Of a DNA stretch of 64,000 nt, positions 21,832 through 32,820 are shown piece by piece (positions within the stretch are counted from its first letter, which is position 1; the number at the start of each line of letters is the position of its first letter). The notes below the pieces were generated by a model, which was not told the origin of the DNA, did not search any database, and saw only the letters and a list, made by a program, of their open reading frames with translations. The position numbers were made by a program, and so were the translations under genes. The DNA is taken from assembly GCA_021596325.1 (NCBI GenBank), contig JAKGDA010000024.1:124001-188000 (forward strand), in the 5' to 3' direction. Source of the DNA: Parafenestella ontariensis (Eukaryota > Ascomycota > Dothideomycetes > Pleosporales > Cucurbitariaceae).

Positions 21832-24327
21832 CTACGCCAATAGCGCAAAGAGGAGGTACGTCTTCTTTGCATAGTCTGCAGCACTCTTCCTCAGCCTGTT
21901 CATTGCCGCATCGTCCAAGTCCACAATATCTGTCGTTTTCAAAGACTCGATCAGGCCATCCTTCTTCTCTTCGCTATTGGCGATGACTCGCTGGATGTAT
22001 AGTGCATCGAAGAGCAGCTGTTTGTACTTGTGGTCCCTGACTTCCTGAGCTTTTGACGGTGTCTCTGCGGACGCGGTGTCATTCACTTCCCCATTGGCGG
22101 CACCTGCGTCCTCAGTGTTCGATTTTTCGACGGGACTGCTGGTATCCTCGGGAAATGCCTTGAGCGCTTCTGCGTGTTCCTTAAGTACTTTGCTCACCGC
22201 ATCGGAAACTTTGCGTTTGAGAACCGAGACACAGCCAGGTGCCCAGAGATCACTACCCAGAGAACTCATATTTGTGTTCAGCTCCTTGAGGAACCTAAAA
22301 GCGCTAGGCGAGGGGTGAGTCGGCAATGGTGGATGTCCTTCCCAGAGGATGTGGCTATTAGTTTGTGCCTTTGTTGAAACAGCAAGCGTCTTCTGATATG
22401 CTGTCATCGTCGGCTCGACAATATTTGTGGCAACTGATACATGCAATGGCTGCAAGATTTCGGGTGTGAAAGGTGATGAGAGCGGCGTGGACTTGTCTTG
22501 AAGCCGCAAACGCGGTATTCGGTCGCCGACCTCCCTCACCACCCGTAATATGAACACAGATTTCTGCATCGAGCGGTCAACATCATCTGCAGTCAAAGTT
22601 TCGACAATCGTAGCGAACGCATTGCCCAAGTTCTGCAGGGCATCACTCAGCGCTTCCTGTGTCACGTCTTCAAGCAACCGCGGATCGTCATCACTAAGTA
22701 GTGTCTGCTTTGAGTCGGCGAATTCATCGTCTGACCCGTCATCATCGTCGTCGGCAAACGTATCGTCCCATCGCGCTTCCTTCATGCTCTTCACAATCCC
22801 CTTAACCTCCAAGACGGAGTCCATCCATTTGTCAAATGCGGATGTGACAGCGACGACAGACTGGTCACACCCTTGATATGTGTTGAGTAACGTGCTTTTG
22901 AATGCCTGAGCACCGTTGCTGAGGTCTGAAGCTTTCGATGTCGGGCTCCACAATGATAGGCGTGATGCGTCGTTTGAGGAGGGCAGAGTGTTTAGTCGAT
23001 TTTCGAGCTCAGAAACCACTCCTTGAAGGCCTTGCGTACGTGACCTTACGATACTTTCCAGTTTCTCATTCATTGTATCTCGAAGATCATCAAGCACGTT
23101 TGCCGTCTTGACACCAGCCATTCGTGAGCCAGACAGGATCCATGTCTCGATCAAATCTTGTCTTAAGCTCGCAACCTCTTTTAGCCTCACTTCGTGCTCG
23201 AGTGCATTCTTGATACCCTTTAGAAAAGCCGCTATCGTATCTTTCGACCAGCGGTGCAATATCCTCTCCGCATCCGGCCGCTGCAGTTCATCGTGTCGTG
23301 GCCAAGGGGTATAGTTCCGGGCTTCGTCGCCTATCCAATGATCATGAACGTCCAGGTTCAACTCATATAGGTCTCGCACATCCGGATCTTGGATCAGCGG
23401 GTGCGTCTTTAGCTTTGCTAGAGTCTCCGCTAGGCGCCGTGGAAATATAGTTTGCGTGTCGAGACATGTCTGTATGCACAGCTTGAGCGCGCCGATGCAA
23501 TGCTTATCAAGCTGATCACCATCGCTGCCCTGCTTGAGCTCGCTGTGCATCTTGTCCAAGCGCACTTTGTGGAAATGCTGTAGGACGTCCGTTGGCGCAG
23601 AGCTTGTCGCAAGTGCATACGCGCTCATGCCCTCGACTAGACTAGCCGTTTCGCCCGTTGTACTTGCAAGTCGCTTGTCGATCCGACGCAGGAGCTTCCT
23701 CCTAACCGACAACAGCCTCTCCCACAGCTGATCCACGATTGGCGCCTTGTTCTTGGACTGGCTCAAAGCTTTGTGCAGCAGGCGGGAAATAACCAGCACC
23801 TTCGCAACGAGCAGGTATGACCCTTCTATTTTCATCAAGCGCGTCATTACTTGCGGTGCATTGCGCAGAACCGAGAGCTGCGCCGCAAATGTATAGCGCT
23901 CAGCATCTGTCCGCCGTCAACCTCCTGTCTTCTCCCATTGCCCAAGTGTAGACTGACCGCGACTCCGTGTGTGTGTATCCATCTTGACGGCATTGCCAGA
24001 TATCCTCTCCAAGCCCCTCGAATTACAGCTCTGCCCTACTCTTGAAAGCTTGGTTTCAACCTGATCCATGCGGACCTCCATGTCGATGATCGTTTCGGCC
24101 GTGTCGAGGAGGTTACGGTAGCTCGCTCTATACAGTTATTAGTCTTCTCACTCGCATTTCCTTCTATTGGTAGTATCTTCACACCCCACAAGCGACCGCA
24201 GCTTCTCGCGATTGTCGTCGGCATTGGTGCGGAGCTGCTGTTCGAGCTTCCGAACTACGGGAATTGGGTGTTGGAACGCGTCCTCCCAGGATTGGAAGGT
24301 CCGCGGGTCTGGTGCTTCAGTCGCCAT
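21832..24327 (-). CDS. COG1: Conserved oligomeric Golgi complex subunit 1
   Basis: This 795-residue subunit of the COG tether helps capture retrograde vesicles at the Golgi. I assembled three exons: 24327-24185, 24127-23958 and 23906-21832. The N-terminus has the Vps51/Cog1 domain: a SWEDAFQHPIPVVRKLEQQL lead, the LRSLVGASYRNLLDTAETI motif rebuilt across the 57 bp intron 1, and then a coiled coil. Intron 2 (51 bp, donor GTCAGT) joins SRDAERYTFAAQLSVL to the long last exon, which begins with MTRLMKIEGSYLLVAKVLVISRLL as in other Cog1/Vps51 proteins. The remainder is helical with an acidic loop (DDDDDGSDDEF). The long fungal form is typical; yeast Cog1 is much shorter. The last exon alone would look like a gene starting at 23847, but it would lack the conserved N-terminal domain. 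Confidence 0.88.
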
Positions 24328-24626
24328 GGCCGTTGCTACTCAGAACAGCGAGAAATCGCGTTTGAGCTCGCAATGTGGTCACTTAGACTTCACGATGCGC
24401 GGTGCTACGTTTCCCCGCCATGCTAGGCTTAGTCAGCTGTCCTATCCATTCTTACACATTAGGAACATTCGAAGCTTTCAGGACTTGAAAACACATCTAT
24501 ACGCAAAAGAATCTAAGTGTTCTAAAGTCCATGTCTTCTTGGTGTTGAAACCAGGTATCTCTATCTATGTGAGTCTAATTGTATGGTATCACAGGTTAAG
24601 CTCTTAACTCCTCTGCCCCCCAAACC

Positions 24627-27446
24627 CTAAATGAAACCTCCCTCTTCTTCAACCTCCTGGGCATTCTCTGCCTCACCTGCCACTGTTCTCCTCCGTAACT
24701 CCCGCTCTACAACTCTCAGCATCATCTGCGCATCATCAAGACTCAGCTCTTCACCGCCCCTCATGTTCGCCAGAAGCTCTGCAAACTCGGGGTTATCGGG
24801 TTCAATGATCTCGACCCTCTTGTTCTTGGACACGCGCTTAGGCGGCGGGTGATGCTTGAAAGCTCGTGCGGTGCTCTGGAATTTGGCGAGCATCTCTTCA
24901 AACTCGCCTTCTGGCGTGCTTTGGCTCGTCACGGCTCCACCAGCACCCATACGCCACACGTCTTCTTTATCGTTGTCTGGTGAGTCAATTTTTATGACGG
25001 TGCGAATCACGACGCTGAAATCGCCGCCGCCTCCGACGTCAAGATAGCCGAGAACTCCAGAGTAGATTCCACGCCTTACGCCGTCCTCTTCTTTTTGAAG
25101 GATCTCGCAAGATCGCTTCTTAGGCGCACCGGTCATGCTACCAGGTGGTAGGCTCTCGACGAACGCTTGGAAACCTAGGTATGGAACAGACTGCTTCGCG
25201 GAGGCGGAGGCGTACTCCGCCGGATCTTCCCACTCTTCAGGCGTCATGGGTTTCCGGATGCCGCTGGGAAATGCGTCGACGACCGAGACTAATTGCCACA
25301 GCGTCTCGTATTCTTCGACTTCCATTAGTTGGCTGACCCTGACATTGTTTGAACCGTAAACCCCATGCAGTTGATGTCGAGTTAGATCAACGATCATGAG
25401 ATTCTCTGCGCGTTCCTTTGAAGACGAGAGGATTGCATGCGCACTTTCAGCAGTGACACCAGGCTTCTTCTGCACCGTGCCTTTAATCGGTCGACATTGG
25501 GCACTCTGAGATCTGTCCCAGCTAATGTACCGCTCGGGCGAAGAACTGAGAATATGCACGTTGTGCATCCTCATGTAGGCGCCGAATGGAGCAGGATTCT
25601 GACCCGCTAGGCGCTTGTAGAGATTCCAAGAGTGCTCATTATCCTCGGAATGGGATATCCTGCAAGCCGTTGGTTTCCGAGCTCGGATCTCGTTGCGTGT
25701 AGTCAAACAAAGCTCGTAGCTCTGCCCATCCGCTATAGCACTCTGGCAAGAGCTAACTTTGCCGCAATACCTATCACCCTCAACCACGCGCTGTTCGCAT
25801 GAGTCGATGTATTGGTTCATTGGGCCATGTTGCTCGAATGGATCCGATTTGGGCAGTGGTGTCGAGCTCGGCGTCGATTCTAGTGACTTGTACTCGGCAG
25901 CTTCATTAATTCGCTCGGTTGTTTCATCAACCCAAGAACCGTCGTATTCACCGCGAATACTTTGCACATACACCTTCTTGATCTGGTGATCGAAGACGAT
26001 ACTCCTCGTGATGTACGCGAAACAGATGTCTGGATACGGAGCTTCTTCGTGACCGACAATGTCGATTGTCTCTAAGCCGGCTTCATACGATGCGTAGCCC
26101 ATAAGCCCTCCCCAGAATGGCGCCCAAGTCGAGGATCGAGGTGGCACCGATGGTTGAAGGCTCTTCATGACTTCTCGAACGTACGGCCACGGATCAGCCA
26201 CGTTCCACTCGGTGTGCACCTCATCACTACCATTTCTCAGCTGCATCCTCCTAGATCCGGCGTAGTAATGTAAACGAAGCGTTTCCTCGGGAATGACCAC
26301 ACCGATGATGCTATATCTGCCAGTGCCGACTGCCATTGGAAGCAAATTTGACTGAAGTCCAGATTCGAGCACTATTGCTTCGTGTCGTGGGATTTCTAAA
26401 AGCTCACACACGTCCGCAACTGTAAGCCTTCCAGATCCTGTCGTTGCGCAGTGCACGATGCTAGGTGGCAGGTCTGGGAGTGACTGTCCATCTCCGTGGG
26501 CGACCAGTGACGCCAGCTCTTCGGGAGCGAGGGTGTCACTGTTCAGTTTTGCAGCAAAATCTGCGCGGGAGTACGTGGCGTTCTTCTTCGCATTGTAAAA
26601 TCCAAGTTCGCGCCGGAAATCGTCAAACGACTTCGGCTGCGATTGGGGATTTGACAGAAGGCTTTGCTTCGAAACGTTGCGGAACATGCGTTTTCGATTC
26701 CAGGACAACGCGTCTTCCCACCAGTTCTTAATAATGCGCTTCCCTTCGTCGTTCGTACACACTGATTCAGGGTGAAACTGGACACCCCAAAACGGTTTCT
26801 GGACGTGCTTCACGCCCATAAGCACGGCACCATTGAGGTCACTATGGAAATCCCAGGCGAGCGGCTCCAAGTGAGGGCAAGTCTCGGTAGGTTCCCATAA
26901 TTGCGCAGGGTACCGGACAGCTCGATTAGTTTGGATAGGATGCTCGAGCTTCACTTGTAGAGAGTGGTACTGAGTCGCTAGCAGCTGCTCCACGTCTCGG
27001 AAGATCGATTGGTCTTTGTGCAGAACTGGTGATATAATGCCATGTTTCGGTTCATTTAGCTTCTCAATGTCGGCGCCAAACGCAAGGCACAAGGACTGAA
27101 ATCCAAGGCAAATTCCCAGAACTGGGATCAGGTGCTCGTCTTGCAGTCCCCATAACTCTTTCATGAGTCCGACATCATTGTCGCATTTCGCCCAACCAGG
27201 TCCAGGGCCAGCAATGACGGCATCGAAACCCTTCAAGCACTCGGTGAAGGCTGACTGATCTCCGGAAGTATTGATTTCGGAGAGAATCGGGTCATCAATA
27301 AAGATCTTGACAACTTCAACATCTACATTTTGCTCGACAAGTGCGACTATGTTGTTGGAAAATGAGTCGTAAGCGTCCAGGAACAAAATCTTTGGTCGTT
27401 CAGTCAGAATCGCGGGTGCCATCGCCCGACGTGAGGAACCTCGCAA
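24627..27446 (-). CDS. ABZ1: Aminodeoxychorismate synthase, fused PabA-PabB type
   Basis: This intronless 939-residue fusion makes 4-amino-4-deoxychorismate from chorismate and glutamine, the first step to p-aminobenzoate for folate. Residues about 19-250 form a class I glutamine amidotransferase: the GPGPGW oxyanion region, the nucleophile C113 in GICLGFQSL, and His/Glu in FHPESV. The rest is the chorismate-utilising domain: an anthranilate-synthase-like N-terminal part, SYELCLTT, SSSPERYISWD, and the PIKGT motif, whose Lys marks ADC synthase rather than anthranilate synthase. Then come the ENLMIVDLTRHQLHGV block, SLPPGSMTGAPKKRS and the metal-binding RMGAGGAVT. A basic/acidic C-terminal tail of about 70 residues is fungal-specific. 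The start could also be the ATG at 27422 (MAPAIL). It lies 299 bp upstream of COG1 on the same strand. Confidence 0.95.
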   Translation of the reverse strand: MRGSSRRAMAPAILTERPKILFLDAYDSFSNNIVALVEQNVDVEVVKIFIDDPILSEINTSGDQSAFTECLKGFDAVIAGPGPGWAKCDNDVGLMKELWGLQDEHLIPVLGICLGFQSLCLAFGADIEKLNEPKHGIISPVLHKDQSIFRDVEQLLATQYHSLQVKLEHPIQTNRAVRYPAQLWEPTETCPHLEPLAWDFHSDLNGAVLMGVKHVQKPFWGVQFHPESVCTNDEGKRIIKNWWEDALSWNRKRMFRNVSKQSLLSNPQSQPKSFDDFRRELGFYNAKKNATYSRADFAAKLNSDTLAPEELASLVAHGDGQSLPDLPPSIVHCATTGSGRLTVADVCELLEIPRHEAIVLESGLQSNLLPMAVGTGRYSIIGVVIPEETLRLHYYAGSRRMQLRNGSDEVHTEWNVADPWPYVREVMKSLQPSVPPRSSTWAPFWGGLMGYASYEAGLETIDIVGHEEAPYPDICFAYITRSIVFDHQIKKVYVQSIRGEYDGSWVDETTERINEAAEYKSLESTPSSTPLPKSDPFEQHGPMNQYIDSCEQRVVEGDRYCGKVSSCQSAIADGQSYELCLTTRNEIRARKPTACRISHSEDNEHSWNLYKRLAGQNPAPFGAYMRMHNVHILSSSPERYISWDRSQSAQCRPIKGTVQKKPGVTAESAHAILSSSKERAENLMIVDLTRHQLHGVYGSNNVRVSQLMEVEEYETLWQLVSVVDAFPSGIRKPMTPEEWEDPAEYASASAKQSVPYLGFQAFVESLPPGSMTGAPKKRSCEILQKEEDGVRRGIYSGVLGYLDVGGGGDFSVVIRTVIKIDSPDNDKEDVWRMGAGGAVTSQSTPEGEFEEMLAKFQSTARAFKHHPPPKRVSKNKRVEIIEPDNPEFAELLANMRGGEELSLDDAQMMLRVVERELRRRTVAGEAENAQEVEEEGGFI

Positions 27447-28496
27447 ATACCCGGTTCGGAAGGCTCGGTAAATGTCTTAATGGAGTTTCTCGATCTCAGT
27501 CCCCCTTAATAGAGAGCGTAAGTGGAGCTATTGGACTGGAATGCCGTAAAGTTGACCCCTTGCAAAAAAGTTGTTGGAGGATTCCGTAGGGCTGAAATCC
27601 AAAACCCGCGATTAGCCCGATACACGCCACCAAAAGCCGAAGGGCCACAAGAGAGATCTGTTAGGTCCACTGCCCAAGTAATTCCGATAGACAAGGCCGT
27701 CGGAAGGGTTGAAAAGAAGGGCAAAAGGATGTCGAAGGGCTTAGTGAGCGATAGCGATACTTTATCGCGAATGCCCGGGAGAGATCGCTTGATATGCAGG
27801 GTCCCGGCTCTAGACCGTTAGCGGAAGCCGCAGCCCAGCTCGGACCTTCCCCGTGGCCCTTCGAGAAGGAAGGAGATCCGCGGCCATGACTGTTTCAGTC
27901 GGATGAAACGGAGAAGTCGCCACCTCCTGTTTGCCTGAAGTAAAGCAAAGCTCAGTTCCGTATATCACCGCCTCGCTGCAATTCGTAGAACCCTTTCTAG
28001 TCAGATCTACGATGAGGACTACCATTCGGACACGTCACCAATGGAGCGATCTATTGTCTGATTTCGAAATTATAGGACTACTAAAAGTTCTGACTAGATT
28101 CACTTCTCAAAAGCCCTTGTCGGCAGCAAGGCACCCGACTTCCGCCTGGGCAAAGCAAGAGCCACGCTCGTTCGTACGACATGCCGCCGGAGTGCACAGT
28201 GCGCTGCGTTGTGGCATTCCTCGAGGTTGACCGCTGCAGTCAGCCTTCCTTTGGGGGTTGAGGCACAAAAGTACATACAAGGCAAATTACAAGGCATTTC
28301 CCCATCAAAAGCAAAAACGGTACATAGGAGGTGGCTGAACGTCAAAAATATGTGTACATATGTCCAGCCTTTCCGTCGTTGGTACTATAGTCTTCTAGTC
28401 AATGCCCATAATCATCGTTTCGAAACTCGATTCTATCTCTTTAGCAGTTCTACACGATCTTTGTTTTAACGCTGGAATTAAACCAAAGTCCATTCA
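27447..28496. other. 1 kb intergenic region with an orphan open frame
   Basis: This lies between the divergent ABZ1 and broken STAND/G-alpha-like genes. An intact 99-codon frame exists at 27522-27821 (+), Arg/Lys-rich with no domain I can name. A 10 bp inverted repeat (27996-28005 and 28089-28098) is probably chance. No transposon hallmarks were seen. Confidence 0.35.
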
Positions 28497-30273
28497 ATGG
28501 CCGCTCCTCTCACTATCATCGGCTGTGCTGGAGCGATATGCAATATCATGGATGCAGCCAGTAAAGCCATCTCGACTCTTAATGGCCTCCGACACAGATG
28601 GGCAACCGCAGACATCACCCTCCTCACCCTAGCATCGCAGCTGATGGCTCTGCGGGCCGCGCTCTCAAAACTTCAAACGTGGATGAAGGACAGCTATACG
28701 CAAGAGTTGCATTACCAGCTCATTATGGATCTCGAGACATCAGTTGCGTGTTGCAAGTTGTTGGTTAGTGAGCTGGGAGCAGTCTTGTCAGGATTGGACG
28801 ATTGTGCTGATCGGCCACTTGACTTTGTACATAGACTGAAGGTTGCGTTCAGTCATCGGAAGGTTGACGATGTCGAGAAGCTACTTCAGCAACAGACGAG
28901 TGCTCTGAACCTGCTCCTGACTGCGTGGAACTGGTGAGTTGTGGGTTATTTAGTAGCTGCAGCTTGTTGTTCTAATTCATGTAGCACAACATCATTGGAG
29001 CGAGAACGGTCTCTGAAGAAAATGCGAAGTCTTCAAGGCGTTGCACGGACAAAAAACGACTCGGTGTATCCTTATTCGGTCTTCGAGACTCGAACTCATT
29101 CGTAAGCAGAAACAGTGACACGTTCTCCAACTTCTCTGTCATCTTCGACTTTGACACGGACGTACTCTCGTCAACTGTATACCAGCGCGTGGTCAGAAGC
29201 TCTCTGAAGAAAGCATGGAAGCCGCCCCGTGAAGCCCAACCCAAAGCATTCTTGACTGAAAGGGTGTTGTTGTTAGGAGATGACGAGGTGTTCAAAGACG
29301 AGGTGTTCAAAGATCATCTCGTGAATTATATTCACGACAAGCACTTGCAGCAATGTGCGGCGCAGGATATTGCGACGTGTCGCCGCTTACGAGTGAGGGC
29401 ATGTCTCGAACATACCAAGAAGCTCATTCGAACGCATTATCACCACGGTTGTCTACTCGGCCTGCAATTAACAGCACGGGAGCAAGATTCGTTGATTGAT
29501 TGCTCCTTGGATTCTGATACCTCGTCTAGTGTTGAAGAACAGGTACTAGGCGCAATGGTAAATACCTGGCACAAGACCCTGGATTCCACGCCCTCCAGTT
29601 GTACCCCTGAAACTATGTTCTCTACAATTTCTCCCAAATAGTAAGCTCCTACCCGACCTATTCATGTTTTATTCTCATGCCTTGCAGCATTTTACGCGAA
29701 CTTGATCGACTCCAGGCGCCAGACTTCTGTCCCCCAACAGCTGCAGACTACCTCAAAGCTCGCGCTGAATACAGGCATCATGAAATCTCTCTGGCAGTCA
29801 AACCAAGAAACAAGGCATCTCAGATAACGTTGCTTCGGATCCCGAGCCTAGCTCTATATCCGAAGGAAGAAGTGTCCCACTTCATCAAGTCAGCTCAAGC
29901 TGCCCTCATCACCATCGATTTGGCAAGAGTTGACACTGAGTTTGAACGCATCTCGACGTTCTTGTACTTTCTGGCAAAGAGCACGGAGGGAAAGCCGTTC
30001 GTTCTTGCACTGCTTCTCAACAATATCGACATGTTTGCTGCGAGGCTATCTACGTTGCCGCTGAATGTATGTGGGTCTGACTGTTATAATTGGAATAGCC
30101 TCGAAGATGCCATCGCATACATTCGTGACATAGTGGACGACATAGTAGAGACGGCGATTCTCGTGCGCCCCATTGTCTTGCAGGAAAAGATGGTAATAGA
30201 TCTGGAACGTTTGGTAGATGATATTCATAATTGGCGGTTTTTTCGTTCGGAGATGTTGGGATCCGTAATCTAA
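28497..30273 (+). pseudogene. STAND N-terminal domain/G-alpha-like protein, frameshifted copy
   Basis: This is a paralogue of the intact minus-strand gene at 55341-57251. The exons are 28497-28933, 28985-29640 and 29688-30273. Exon 1 is a helical fungal STAND (NLR-type) N-terminal domain, opening with GAICNIMDAASKAI and with ASQLMALRAALSKLQ within. Exons 2-3 are a G-alpha-like domain with a degenerate P-loop (LLLGDDEVFKD), a strand like the G-alpha NKxD strand but reading LLLNNID, and a C-terminal VRPIVLQ segment in place of the TCAT loop. After splicing, exon 2 is in frame and matches the paralogue up to about 29066 (RTKNDSV), then the match continues in another frame from 29069 (SLFGLRDS). 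Two extra bases at about 29067-29068 would explain this. The original frame ends at TAA 29103-29105. A 44 bp extra intron could avoid the stop but would remove conserved residues. It is probably a recent pseudogene, or else an assembly error. Confidence 0.7.
29282..29311 (+). repeat. 15 bp tandem duplication inside the degenerate P-loop
   Basis: The 15-mer GACGAGGTGTTCAAA occurs twice back to back without a mismatch, duplicating five residues (DEVFK). The paralogue at 55341-57251 has one unit here, so the insertion is specific to this copy and in frame. Confidence 0.85.
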
Positions 30274-30404
30274 ATGGAACCCTCGTGTATGTGGCGGATC
30301 TCTGTAGTCGACGGAATATACCACGAGACATGACTGTGATAGTGTATTGTAAAATTGATTCGAGCGCTGGATTGCCTGATACATCGCGTGAATAGATTTA
30401 CCCT

Positions 30405-31945
30405 TCAACTATCGGCATTCGCATGCGTTTCAATAGAGTCCCTTCCATTACTGACACCTGGTGTTCGTTCATCTTCGCTGCTCTCTGCTTCAATAGGTTT
30501 GTCCTTAGGTCCATGGACGCGGCCACCAAAGAAAGCCAGAAGCATGAGATCGTATGTAGCCTTCAACGAACCAGCCACAACGAAAGCGACCCAGAAGCGA
30601 CCATGACCAGCAAGGACACCAGTGACCGAAGGTCCACTACTTTGTGACAATGTTTTGAGGATGTTGACGACGCCCATGACTGCTGTTCGCTCCTCGGGCA
30701 AGACAACAATGGATAGGAATGCCGACCGTGGAGCTTGATCCATAGAGTTGAGTACCGATCTGCCAACCAGCAAACAGATCGTCAAAGCTAGGCCTGAAGG
30801 CACAGGAAGCAATGCTAGAAAGATGGAGCTGGGTAAATGTGTAAAGACCATTGCTTGGATCAAGCCAAGGCGCTTTGCGAGGGATGACGCGAAAACGTTG
30901 CCAATAGTAGATACGAACCTAACCAAGTGTCAGTGAGAACGGAGGAGTGGAAAATGTAGACTCAAATGTACCATGTTGCGGACATAATCCCCCCTAGTTT
31001 GCCTTTGGGAAGCTTGAACTTTCGTTCCATGTAGTAATTGATGAGCGAGAAAGGCACCATACCACTTCCCAGCGAATCAAGGAAGAAAAGACTGCAGAGC
31101 TTGAACAACACCAAACGACTCGGCTTTGAGATGGTGCTTATTGAATGCCAGAACCTCTTGGTAGGTTTGGCCGGCGCAGGTCCTTGTGAAGCAGGTTCGA
31201 CTCCGTCCGAATTGCCGTTGCCGTTCAAGAGTGGCTCAGTCTCACCGGATCTCGCGCGGTTATCGATCCAGTCTTTGTGCTCGCATTTATGGCTCAAGAA
31301 GAGTGTCATGATAGCCTTAACGCAGCCGACGCCTGTGTATATCCAGAAAATGGCTCGGTACGCATCCAGATCCGTCCAACCTTTCTTCACCTGCAACTGG
31401 TCGACAGCTATACCTCCCACAGCTAGGCCTGTCGATGTGCCCAGTACCGCAAGAACCACATACCACGTATAGACGTCTGACCGCTGTGCTTCGGGCACCA
31501 GATGAGCCAATGTTGACTCCTCTACGGCTCTGAAGGGTCCAATCTCATTTCCGCTAGGGCTGATGACGCCGATGATCGCAGCCATAAGCAAAGCAACGTA
31601 GTTGCTCGTAGTCGCAAAGACAGCACCCGAAATGGCCATCGCGACAGCGCCGAACAGAAGCGTCCTCCTTCGCCCAAGGGCATCCGCGACGAGTGTGAGG
31701 AGGAGGCTAATGACGACATCTCCCAATAAAGTAAGTGTCATGAAAAGGCCGATTTGTTCGTCCGAAAACCCTAGCTCTTGGAAATAGACTGCTAGAACAA
31801 GTGCGACTGCACCGTATGCGAATAACCGGATGTAACGAGCGAAAATTACAATATACACGTCTTTGCCGGCAGATCTCATGGTCGCGAGACCCAGCTCATA
31901 TGCGAGCCATCGTGCTGCTCTGAAGAAACCATTTTGGACTGACAT
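30405..31945 (-). CDS. MFS transporter, 12-TM, substrate unknown
   Basis: This is a 495-residue major facilitator with exons 31945-30972 and 30918-30405 (53 bp intron, which rebuilds SATWFVSTIGN). The loop 2-3 motif ADALGRRRTLLFG is the MFS signature. The N-terminal half carries RYIRLFAYGAVALVLAVYF and FQELGFSDEQIGLFMTLTL. The central loop is long and polar (ETEPLLNGNGNS, PAPAKPTKR). The C-terminal half has LDSLGSGMVPFSLINYY and ends in an acidic tail. The open frame runs on upstream to an ATG at 32179, adding 78 residues with poor MFS character, so I prefer the ATG at 31945 (MSVQNGFF); this choice is uncertain. This family is widespread in filamentous fungi and resembles drug/metal-type MFS proteins, but no substrate can be read off. 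Confidence 0.83.
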
Positions 31946-32820
31946 GCTCGAGACTTGGGACCCGAGTACAGGTGTGCGGAAGGCGCCATTCAAGGTCGAA
32001 TAGACAAATGAACAACACCGGGCAATCGCTACGTGGAAAAGGAATGATTTGTACAAGTGAGAGTGCGATTTAAGTGTTAAAAACCAGAAGTTATTGCGGA
32101 GGGCATCGTAAATTTGCACAGCCCGGATGGAGTGCTTGCATGTGGTGTTGCCTGGAGACCTGAGTAGGATTCGCGCCATGGTACGTCAGCATCGACTTTT
32201 GCCGGATTTGGGAAGGAGCGAACAAGCGGCATGTCGCGCATGGTAAGAAGGGCGCCACACGGGCGCAGAGAGATAGACCCTATACTCGAGTAGAAGGTTC
32301 TTGGGTATGAGTATATCACAATTGCAAAATTTCAAGGCTTCATGTTCTCAAATTATCAACCCAGGACCCTGGTACAGTCACCTGCAATCCAGCGCGAAGG
32401 CCAGTCAACAAAGCATCTAGGTCAGCATTCTGGCATGTGCGGGATCAAGACAAACACGGCCGAGGGGATAGAGTATGATTGCCCAGATTAAGAACACCTA
32501 GAAACACAAGAAAATTTGACCCGACGGCCACCACAAATTGTAATGCAGACCCAGGAAATCCAAACGAGAGCCCCTTCTAAGCGAGCCGCATCGCCATGCA
32601 AGTAGATACCAGGCGCGAACGGACGGGACACGGAGATGTGGAGGTAAGTTTGATGCAGGTCATCGAAAGGAGAGCCATTTCCATGAGCATTAGTTTACCG
32701 TACCAAAGTCGCAATCGCACCGAGACTGGAAGACAGACGCCCACGCCTAGAAACTTGTATATCGCTGATCCTGGACATCTGGTCTCCCACCATCACACCG
32801 AATGACTTCCAAACACTCTT
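31946..32820. other. Intergenic region
   Basis: This is the promoter of the MFS gene, including a possible N-terminal extension up to 32179, and the 3' flank of YPT1. No separate feature was seen. Confidence 0.4.

Noticed and set aside
27522..27821. An intact 99-codon frame on the plus strand between ABZ1 and the broken STAND/G-alpha-like gene
   Set aside because: No domain, no neighbouring exon and no supporting context; Arg/Lys-rich composition is compatible with chance. Not called as a gene.
27996..28098. 10 bp inverted repeat TCTAGTCAGA / TCTGACTAGA about 80 bp apart
   Set aside because: Short arms of this length recur by chance in 64 kb, and no element or flanking duplication goes with it.
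29068..29112. A 44 bp intron (GTATCC...AAGCAG) to rescue the reading of the 28497 gene
   Set aside because: It would delete a segment conserved with the paralogue (SLFGLRDS) and has no branch site, so a frameshift is the better explanation; kept as an alternative in the findings.
31946..32179. N-terminal extension of the MFS gene to the ATG at 32179
   Set aside because: The added 78 residues lack MFS-like features and read as leader sequence; the ATG at 31945 was preferred.
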